In this document: positions 1-6,900 of the stretch, in pieces
Layout of the letters: the number at the start of each line of letters is the position of its first letter
Numbering within the stretch: position 1 is the stretch's first letter
Origin: Anaerolineae bacterium
GTDB taxonomy: Bacteria; Chloroflexota; Anaerolineae; 4572-78; J111
Reading direction: 5' to 3'
Assembly (NCBI GenBank): GCA_020433835.1
Contig: JAGRBY010000106.1
Span: forward strand, 1 to 15,522
DNA: 15,522 nucleotides
Notes under the pieces: model-generated
The model's input: the letters and a program-made list of their open reading frames with translations, nothing else
Told to the model about the DNA's origin: nothing
The model's database searches: none
Translations under genes and position numbers: made by a program

Positions 1-1507
1 TAGCCACCCCGCCGCCAAAAATCCCACGCCAGCCCTTGTCCAGCCGTGGCCGAAAACCCAGCACAAAAAAAACAAAGCCGCCGGCCGACACAATGGCGAC
101 CAGGTTGGTTAAAAAGAGCAGCATCGCCCCGGTAGCGATGTCGCGCCGCAGCCAGGCGATGCCGATGCCCACCGTCGCCAACGGCGGCACCAGGGCCACA
201 GCAATGGCTACCCCCGGCAATGACGATGACATATTGCGGCGACACAGCGCGTAGGCTCCGGCCAGACCGGAAATAATGGCCACGCCCAGATCAAACGGGC
301 CGGGACTGGTGCGCCCCATAATTTCGGCGGTGGGAGCCGCCACCGGTTGCAGCAGAAACCCGGCCAAGAAGCCCATCGTGATGGCTAACAGCATGCCTTT
401 GATGGTGGCCTGAGCCGACAGGCTTAACAACCGTCCGTCGGCCTGAATCATCGCCAGCCCCATGCCGATAATCGCCGCCATCAACGGGGCCACCAGCATC
501 GCGCCGATAATAACCGCCGGGCTGTTGAGCAGCAGCCCCAGCGCGGCAATGCCCGCCGACAAACCAATCATCATAAAGAAGTCGATTTGGGGGCGTGCGC
601 CGCGCCGAATTTGCTTGTACGTATTCATGCGCTCTTCCAGCGACAGCTTGGGCAGAAAGTGTGTGGCCCGCCACCACATGCGGCTGGCCCGCGAGCCGAC
701 ACTACCGTCAAACTCCTTGACAATAGCGGTTGTACCTTTGTTTTGAATAGCAATCTGCTGTGGAAACGTACCAAAGACCAGTTGGCTAAAGGCGCTGTCG
801 TTGGTTGCCCCGATGATGGTGAGATGACAATGGGTGCTCTCGACCACAATACCTTTCACCGCGTTCTCGGCCTGAACAATTTTGGTTTTGAAATGGGGAT
901 GCTCGGACCAGTGCTGGGTAAACTCCTCTAACCATTGCACCTGTTCCTGAAGTTTAGCCTGGTCGGCAGACGGTGACGCCACATATAAGGCGGTTACATC
1001 GCCCTTTTGGGCAATATCCAGGGCTAAATCAAAGGAAAGGTTGCTGTTGGGGCCGCCCGATGTCGGCACCAACACCTTCATAGGCTTCGCCTGAAGAAAG
1101 CCCTCATCAGGCCAGGTCGGCAAAGCCTTGGTGACAATCAAATCGCACCAGGTCCGCTGCAAAACGTGGTCGAGGGTGCTGCCCAAAATATACCCTTTAC
1201 GCGGAGGATTGCCCAACCAACCCATAATCAGTAAATCAGGCGCACCATCGCGCATAAGGTTGATAATGCCCTGGCCCGCCGTTTCGTTTTTGACGGTAAC
1301 TAACGTGATGGGCACTTCTGTCATTCCGTTTGGAACCACAAACCACGGATGCGGAGTGTTGCTGTTTTGCCTGACGTTAACCACCGTCACGTGCCCCTGT
1401 CGCGCCCGTGCCAGCAGATACCCTAAACAGAGCAGCGGTCGAAAATCATCATCACCGCGGACAGCAACCAAAACATGATAATCGGGTTGGGGAAAGTCGA
1501 TGCTCAT
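1..1507 (-). CDS. Two universal-stress-protein domains fused to a DUF389 membrane domain (partial, C terminus beyond window)
   Basis: Translation from the ATG at 1507-1505 stays open to the window edge, giving 502 residues without a stop. Residues about 10-140 form a universal stress protein fold with a complete ATP-binding signature, G96-x2-G99-x9-G109-S110. A second such domain begins near K144 (KVLVPTSGG) and carries a near-complete version, G233-x2-N236-x9-G246-T247. From about residue 303 come several hydrophobic helices with the DUF389 hallmark IIGAMLVAPLM (residues 333-343), so the C-terminal half sits in the membrane. DUF389 has no established biochemical role; the USP half suggests ATP-gated control of it, which is inference. 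The start lies 6 bases after the stop of the upstream amidase gene, with only a weak GGA-type ribosome site, so translation is probably coupled. At least one more membrane segment is expected past the edge. Confidence 0.9.
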   Translation of the reverse strand, partial: MSIDFPQPDYHVLVAVRGDDDFRPLLCLGYLLARARQGHVTVVNVRQNSNTPHPWFVVPNGMTEVPITLVTVKNETAGQGIINLMRDGAPDLLIMGWLGNPPRKGYILGSTLDHVLQRTWCDLIVTKALPTWPDEGFLQAKPMKVLVPTSGGPNSNLSFDLALDIAQKGDVTALYVASPSADQAKLQEQVQWLEEFTQHWSEHPHFKTKIVQAENAVKGIVVESTHCHLTIIGATNDSAFSQLVFGTFPQQIAIQNKGTTAIVKEFDGSVGSRASRMWWRATHFLPKLSLEERMNTYKQIRRGARPQIDFFMMIGLSAGIAALGLLLNSPAVIIGAMLVAPLMAAIIGMGLAMIQADGRLLSLSAQATIKGMLLAITMGFLAGFLLQPVAAPTAEIMGRTSPGPFDLGVAIISGLAGAYALCRRNMSSSLPGVAIAVALVPPLATVGIGIAWLRRDIATGAMLLFLTNLVAIVSAGGFVFFVLGFRPRLDKGWRGIFGGGVA

Positions 1508-1513
1508 ACGGCG

Positions 1514-2305
1514 TTATCCGTCGAGCCGATACAAATCGGGCCGCCGATCTTTAAAGACCGGGATCTTCTGCCGTACGGTGTCGACCATATCGGTTTCAAT
1601 TGTGGCTGTCAACAATATCTCTGTCTCACCGGCCTCAACCACGGCGTTGCCCCAGGGGTCGATAATGGCCGAATGGCCGAAGAAGGTGCTGGCGGCATCA
1701 CTGCCAACCCGATTGACGCCGATCATAAACATCTGGTTCTCGATGGCCCGCGCCCGTAACAGCGTGCGCCAGTGGGCCAGCCGGGGATGCGGCCACTCCG
1801 CGGGCAGGTAGACCATGTTGACCCCGTTAAGCGCATAGGTGCGGAACATCTCGGCAAAGCGCAGATCGTAGCAAATGGCCAAGCCGCCCTGCCCCCACGG
1901 TGACTCGATGGTGGTTAGCGACTGGCCCGGAGCCAAGTAGTGGTCTTCATCCATCAGCCCAAACAGATGAATTTTGCGATAGAGGCCGATGACTTGCCCG
2001 TTGGGGTCGAACATCATCGACGTATTGGCCGGCTGGTTGCGCTCGTTGAGAGCCAGCATCGAGCCGTTGATCCAAATGCTGTGCTTACGGGCCAGGCTCG
2101 CCACCGAATTGACCACGTCATCCTGCCAACTCGACAGCGACTTGAGATTGGGCCAGTCGAAGCCGGTGGTCCACATCTCCGGAAAGACAATCACATCCGA
2201 CCCGCGCCGTTTGGCCTCGGCAGCCCACTGGTCGGCCTTTTTCAAATTGGCTCCCGGATCGCTCAGGGCGATATCCATCTGAGCCAGAGAAAGCGTAAGT
2301 TTCAT
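1514..2305 (-). CDS. Carbon-nitrogen hydrolase of the nitrilase superfamily (omega-amidase-like)
   Basis: This 263-residue protein has the usual length for a single-domain nitrilase-superfamily enzyme. The catalytic triad is visible: E43 in FPEMWTTGF, K111 in YRKIHLFG and C145 in AICYDLRF. Such enzymes hydrolyse amide or nitrile C-N bonds through a cysteine thioester. The CYDLRF-type nucleophile site and the following FRTYAL stretch resemble the YafV/Nit2 omega-amidase branch, which deaminates alpha-keto acid omega-amides such as ketoglutaramate; the substrate here is not proven. No signal peptide is visible, so it is cytosolic. The ATG at 2305 is supported by AGGAGA seven bases upstream. It heads a two-gene unit with the USP-DUF389 gene; a functional link between them is not evident from the sequences. 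Confidence 0.9.
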   Translation of the reverse strand: MKLTLSLAQMDIALSDPGANLKKADQWAAEAKRRGSDVIVFPEMWTTGFDWPNLKSLSSWQDDVVNSVASLARKHSIWINGSMLALNERNQPANTSMMFDPNGQVIGLYRKIHLFGLMDEDHYLAPGQSLTTIESPWGQGGLAICYDLRFAEMFRTYALNGVNMVYLPAEWPHPRLAHWRTLLRARAIENQMFMIGVNRVGSDAASTFFGHSAIIDPWGNAVVEAGETEILLTATIETDMVDTVRQKIPVFKDRRPDLYRLDG

Positions 2306-2312
2306 CTACAAG

Positions 2313-2318
2313 TCTCCT
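2313..2318 (-). promoter_or_regulatory. Ribosome binding site of the amidase gene
   Basis: The minus strand reads AGGAGA here, seven bases before the ATG at 2305. It is the best Shine-Dalgarno match in the window and fixes this start. Confidence 0.75.
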
Positions 2319-2361
2319 TGTTTCGGGTATTGTCTTCTTTTCCCTTACGATTTGCTATAGT

Positions 2362-2391
2362 AGTATATTCGATTTTCTTTTTGTCTACCAA
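2362..2391 (-). promoter_or_regulatory. Sigma-70-like promoter candidate for the amidase/USP-DUF389 unit
   Basis: On the minus strand TTGGTA (2391-2386) is followed after 18 bases by TATACT (2367-2362), which is five of six at -10 and four of six at -35. A transcript would start near 2355 and have a leader of about 50 bases containing the AGGAGA site. The spacer is AT-rich. It lies just downstream of the 42-bp repeat array when read on the minus strand. Confidence 0.5.
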
Positions 2392-2461
2392 ACCGAGAGG
2401 CTGTCACGGTCAGGCGGCTGGGTGAGGCAGTCGATCATATGGTCGGTGGCGGCGGGTTATA

Positions 2462-2855
2462 TGATCGAGATCGTGATAATACATCCGTTTATCGCGGAAG
2501 ATTTGGTCGCGCTCGTGATGGTACGTCCGTTTATCGCAGCACATCTGATTGTAGAGCGTGATGGTACGTCCGTTTATCTCGGACTCTCTGATCGAGAGCG
2601 TGATCGTACGTCCGTTTATCTCGGACTGTCTGATCGAGAGCGTGATGGTACGTCCGTTTATCTCAGGGCGTCTGATCACGGAGTATAATCATATGTCCGT
2701 TTATCGCGGCACGTCTCTTCGCGAACGTGATCATATGTCCGTTTATCGCGGCACGTCTGATCGAGAGCGTGATCGTATCTCCGTTTATCTCAGGGCGTCT
2801 GATCGCGAGCGTGATCGTATCTCCGTTTATCTCAGGGCGTCTGATCGCGAGCGTG
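2462..2855. repeat. 42-bp tandem repeat array, nine units plus a degenerate leading fragment
   Basis: The decamer TCCGTTTATC recurs unchanged at 2484, 2526, 2569, 2611, 2653, 2696, 2738, 2780 and 2822. Seven of the eight steps... counted exactly, six steps are 42 bases and two are 43 bases (2526 to 2569 and 2653 to 2696). Between cores, each unit carries a variable decamer followed in most units by TGATCGMGAGCGTGATC and a five-base lead-in (GTACG, ATATG or GTATC). The last unit stops at about 2855. A degenerate half unit (2462-2483) precedes the first core. The array has about thirteen GATC sites because most units hold two. Because 42 is divisible by three, long frames stay open on both strands, but the two 43-base steps break them and no ribosome site is present, so it is read as non-coding. 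It is not a CRISPR array: the intervals are related to one another. Confidence 0.9.
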
Positions 2856-3142
2856 CAAAAACCAGGTGACAGAAGCAAAGTAGGTTGGGTTGAGCCGGGG
2901 ATATCGTCCGTTAGCTAAGGTAACGTTAGATTTCCTTCCATGGTGGGGAGCCTGAATCTCTGGCGAAACCAAACACTTTGGGCAACGATGTCCGCCATTG
3001 AAGGTCCGATCACGGTTGTGATTAGAGGGTCTGCCGCGCAGAAAGGTTCGCGCACACTGGCCTCACTCGAACCTAAATGGTCCGGGGTACAAAACGATAC
3101 CGCATCGCCTGGTTTTGGGCCTGGTACGCTCTATTTTGGTCG
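2856..3142. other. Intergenic stretch without a recognisable gene
   Basis: Between the end of the repeat array and the promoter at 3143 no gene is convincing. A 68-codon frame from 2940 to 3146 lacks a ribosome site, resembles nothing known and overlaps the promoter, so it is not called. A short inverted repeat, ATCAC-GGTT-GTGAT, lies near 3009-3022. A GGTTGGGTT motif of a kind scattered through bacterial intergenic DNA lies at 2883-2891. Confidence 0.5.
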
Positions 3143-3172
3143 TTGACGAGAATACTCTTTTTCGCTTAGAAT
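3143..3172 (+). promoter_or_regulatory. Sigma-70-like promoter of the 200-residue membrane protein
   Basis: TTGACG (3143-3148) and TAGAAT (3167-3172) are separated by 18 bases. Both boxes match the consensus at five of six positions. Transcription would begin near 3179, about 30 bases before the ATG at 3210, leaving room for GGAGG at 3195-3199. This placement argues against the in-frame ATG at 3174, which would lie before the transcript start. Confidence 0.65.
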
Positions 3173-3209
3173 ATTGCAAATGTGTGGGAACAGCGGAGGT
3201 TTTGCGTAT

Positions 3210-3812
3210 ATGAGCCAGGAAACATGGGACATGATTGTAGGCGCGGCAATCCTTATCCCTTTTCTTATTCTCGTCTTCGCCGCCGGTTTGGTTTTGAATA
3301 AGTTCAAGAACGGGCGATTCACCAGAGCCTGGGGGCCGCTCGTCCCTATCATCAACGGTACGGTTATCCAGGACGGCGGAGGAGCAGCCACCAGTTGGCT
3401 CACGGGAACTTATCGGAGGAGGAAGGTACGGGCCAGTATGGTCCCCAACAGAAACAGGTACTCCGGGGAAAGTGGTCATACGTATAACTATTTCGACATC
3501 GAAATACAGGATGTGCCGGGCGGACAGGGCTGGAGCGTCGTCTATAAAACGTCGCTGCTGGGCTTTGGTGAAACAGGCTGGTCTGTTGAGGCGAAAGACA
3601 AGGCGCTTGAGGAGAGCTTGCGCGGTGCCGGCGTCGTTGACATGGTGGCCCGACTGGGAGGCCCAACTGTCGAGTACAAGCAGAAGCAGAGCACGCTGCT
3701 GTACAGCGAGGACGTTACGCCGCGATGGGTGCCGACGCCGGAGCGATTTCAAGAAGAACTTGAAATGCTCTTGCGGCTGGTGGAGGTAAATGAGCAGCTA
3801 AATGCTGCTTAA
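3210..3812 (+). CDS. Uncharacterised protein with one N-terminal membrane helix
   Basis: I do not recognise this 200-residue protein. The start chosen is ATG 3210, because GGAGG ends 10 bases before it and a promoter lies just upstream; the longer start at 3174 would precede the predicted transcript start. Residues about 8-29 (MIVGAAILIPFLILVFAAGL) form one membrane helix followed by basic residues (NKFKNGRFTR), so the bulk probably faces the cytosol. The rest is soluble: a Gly-rich segment, a Tyr-rich beta-like stretch (HTYNYFDIEIQDVP), and a charged helical C terminus ending in RFQEELEMLLRLVEVNEQLN. No catalytic motif is visible. It is convergent with the giant signalling gene and preceded by the 42-bp repeat array. 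Codon periodicity and the promoter/ribosome site make it a likely real gene; its role is unknown. Confidence 0.75.
   Translation: MSQETWDMIVGAAILIPFLILVFAAGLVLNKFKNGRFTRAWGPLVPIINGTVIQDGGGAATSWLTGTYRRRKVRASMVPNRNRYSGESGHTYNYFDIEIQDVPGGQGWSVVYKTSLLGFGETGWSVEAKDKALEESLRGAGVVDMVARLGGPTVEYKQKQSTLLYSEDVTPRWVPTPERFQEELEMLLRLVEVNEQLNAA
3793..3810 (+). other. Small hairpin over the stop codon
   Basis: AGCAGC and GCTGCT flank a five-base loop at the 3' end of the 200-residue gene. No T tract follows, so it is not a convincing intrinsic terminator. No other terminator was found in the 115-base gap to the convergent gene. Confidence 0.3.
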
Positions 3813-3927
3813 GCAGACAGCAGAAGAACAAACGTTGGGTTTCAAGAGTCCTTATTTCCGCAGCCATTACTGTCGTTAGGTCCGGAACCGCAACCTTGAA
3901 TTCAATACCACCAGCCAAAGCCTATCG

Positions 3928-6900
3928 CTACTCTATAGCCTCTGCTTTGGCCAGATCAGACGCAGCTCCCAGCCTCTTGAACAGGTCGATGGCCGCGTTT
4001 AGTAGCGCTTGCGCTTTCTCCTGGTCGCCGGTGATGGCTAAGGCGCGGCTGAGGATGACTTTGGTGCGGGCGGCTTCATAGACCATATCAAAATCTGTTA
4101 ACAGGGTCAAGCTGTGATTTAACACGGTGATGGCCTCATCAACTTTGTGCTGGGCCAGAAGCGCTTCGCCCAGCATACGCCGCGATTTGCCCTCTTGCAG
4201 CGGGTTATGCTGCTGCACCGCCCGCTCAACCGCGCGATTGAGGTAATCCAGGGCGCGATTAATCTCACCCGTACCGATACAATACTCGCCCCAGCGCCGC
4301 TCTAACTCGGGGATATAATCGTTGGCACCGACCTCGGTGAAAATGGAGTGGCTGCGGGCCAGGCAGGTTAAGGCGTCGGCCCATTCCTGCCGGTAGATAT
4401 GCACCTGGGCCATGCGGCTAAGTGTCTTGGCCTCGTCTTTGGCCATGCCTATCTGCCGCCAGGTGGCACAGTTTTCGCGCAGAATGTAAAAGGTTTTGTC
4501 CCACTCGCCCCGGCAAAAGTAGATGTCGGCCAAATTGTTGCTGGCGCGGCTGTAGCCGTCGATATCGCCCACTTTTTTGGCGATGGTCAGGCTTTTCATA
4601 TAAGACTCTTCGGCTTTGGTCCAGTTGCCTTGCAAGAAATAGGCCACCCCCAAATGGTTGTAGGGGCTAACCTCGCCGGGAGGGTTGTCAATTTCCTGAT
4701 GGATGGCAATGCTTTCGCGCGAAAAGTGGATGACAACGTCAAAATAGCCGCGCAGCAGGCAGATAGCGCTTAAACGGTTAAAGACCTGGGCCATAATCTG
4801 CTGGCTCTCGCGCGATTTTATTTGCGATACAATGGCCAGGCTTTTCTGGCACCAGTCGATAGAGCGCTCGAGTTTGCCTTGATGATCAAACGTTCTGGCC
4901 CCAACCAGGTAAATGCGAGCGGCTTCGTTGTTGAAGATATCCTCGCCTAAGTAGTCCAGCCCTATCTCTAATTCCTTAAAGGCGGTTTCATACTCGCTGC
5001 GTTTTTCATGGACAATCGCCGCCGAGCAGCACAGGTCGGCCAGTTGGCGGCTGTAGGCCGGCGACGGCTCTTCGGCTTCAACCAGGGCGCGGGCGGCCAC
5101 GTAGTGGTTAAGGGCCTCATCATAGCGGCCAATGAGGGTTAGCACCTGCCCCAGAAACTTATGAACCGGTAACCGCAGCCGCTGAAACGAAGCGGCCTCG
5201 GCGGGGCTGAGTTGATTGAGCATGTCCAGCGTGTTGGTGTACCAAATCAGCGCCGCCTCGTTGGCGTAATCGGCCTGCGCCTGCCGCGCCGCCTGAATGC
5301 TGTAGACCAACGCCTTGTCAAACTCATCGGCATTGCAAAAATGGTGGGCCAGCTCCTCGGCCGGCGGGTTGAGATCGGCCAGGGCGCGTCGCTCCAGGGC
5401 TTCGCCGGCCTGGCGATGCAGCATGCGGCGGCGCAGCGGCCCCATATCATCGTAAAGCACATATTGCACTTCAACGTGGCTAAAGCAGAGCATGCTTTCG
5501 CCAAAGGTTGGCTCTTCCCACAGGAGTTGGCGCTCAAGGGCTACATCCAAATGCTCCAGCACCTCCCACTCCGACAGGCCGCTCATCTCGCGCAGGTCTT
5601 CAAAGCGAAAGTTCAGCCCTAACACCGCGGCTTGACGCAGCAAGGATTGCGTGTCGGGGCTAAGATAATGGATACGCCGCCAAACCGCCTCGCGCACGCT
5701 GCGCGGCAGACGCACCTCTTCGATGTCGGGAAAATGCCACTCGCCGGCCTGGGCGATGATCAGGCCATCATCAACCAGGGTTTTGGCCACCTCTTCGACA
5801 TAGAAGGGGTTACCGGCGGTCTGCTCGTAAATCTTGGCGGTTAGAGCCGGAGGCGAGGGCTGTTTCCAAATATTTTCCAAAATACGGGCAACGCCATCTT
5901 GCTCAAGACGGCCCAGAGTCAGGGTGCGGTAGGCCGGCGAACTGCTTAAATCGCGCAAGGTATCGAGCAGGGCGTGGCCGCGTTCCAATTCCTCATCGCG
6001 ATAAGTGGCCACAATCATCAGCCCCATCGTCGGCAGGTGGTGGGCCAGGTAGCGCAGCAGATCCAAGCTGCTGCGGTCGGCCCAGTGTAGATCATCCAAA
6101 ATAAGCAGCCAGGCCCGCTCTTCGGTGGCTTGTTTGATGAATTGGGTCAGGTTGCTCATCAGGCGCAACTGCTCTTGCTTTGGCCCCAGGATGGGCGGCT
6201 TGGGGAGATCGGGCAGAATATGGTAGATTTCGGGCACAAGGCGGCTGAAATGGCTGATATTCTGGCGGACTTCTTCATTAAAAAGCTCCGGGGGTACGGT
6301 GGCAAAGTAGGCCCGCAGCGCTTCGGTGAAGGGGTGGTAGGTGGGGCTGCTCTCCGGCTCCTGGCAGCGCCCGATTAACAGCACGGGTGGCTCGCACTCG
6401 GCGGCAAACTGCTGGACCAGGCTGGTTTTGCCAACGCCCGGTTCGCCCGTAACGAAAACAAGCTGCCCCTGCCCATTTTGAACCTGCTGCCAGTAGGAGT
6501 GGAGGATCTTCAGCGGCTTGTCGCGGTCGATGAGGGGCATTTTACGCGGTTGCTTCAGGTCGTTGACGTTAACGATCAAGCTGCTCGATACACGGCGGGC
6601 TTGCTCGGCACTGGAGTAGCGGGCGCTGGGGTTGTTAATAAGCAATTTGAGGATGAGGTGCTCCAGCGAGGGCGAAATATCGGCGTTGATCTCGCGGGGC
6701 GGGTGCGGCGCTTGGTGCAGGTGGGCCTGCAAAATCTCCTGGTCGGTGCCGCTGTAGGGCAGTTGGCCGGTAAACAGTTGAAATAAAACAACACCTAGGG
6801 CATACAAATCGGTACGGGCATCAATCGGCTGGCCCAGAATTTGTTCGGGGGCCAGATAGGCCGCCGCTAAGTGCAGCAGCGGCGCATCGAGCAGCGTGCG

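Noticed and set aside
291..677. Separate minus-strand gene of 128 codons
   Set aside because: It is a different frame inside the USP-DUF389 gene, whose translation is continuous with conserved motifs through this region.
2462..2855. CRISPR array
   Set aside because: The invariant part is only 10 bases and the intervals are variants of one another rather than unique spacers. No cas gene is in view.
2410..2878. Long frames on both strands across the repeat array encoding 14-residue repeats
   Set aside because: They exist because the period is divisible by three. The two 43-base units break each frame, and no start has a ribosome site.
2940..3146. Small plus-strand gene of 68 codons
   Set aside because: No ribosome site, no recognisable sequence, and its end runs into the promoter at 3143.
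2884..3841. Mobile module around the 200-residue gene, flanked by GTTGGGTT at 2884 and 3834
   Set aside because: An 8-base match of a motif that is common in bacterial intergenic DNA is not enough, and no integrase, transposase or inverted ends are present.
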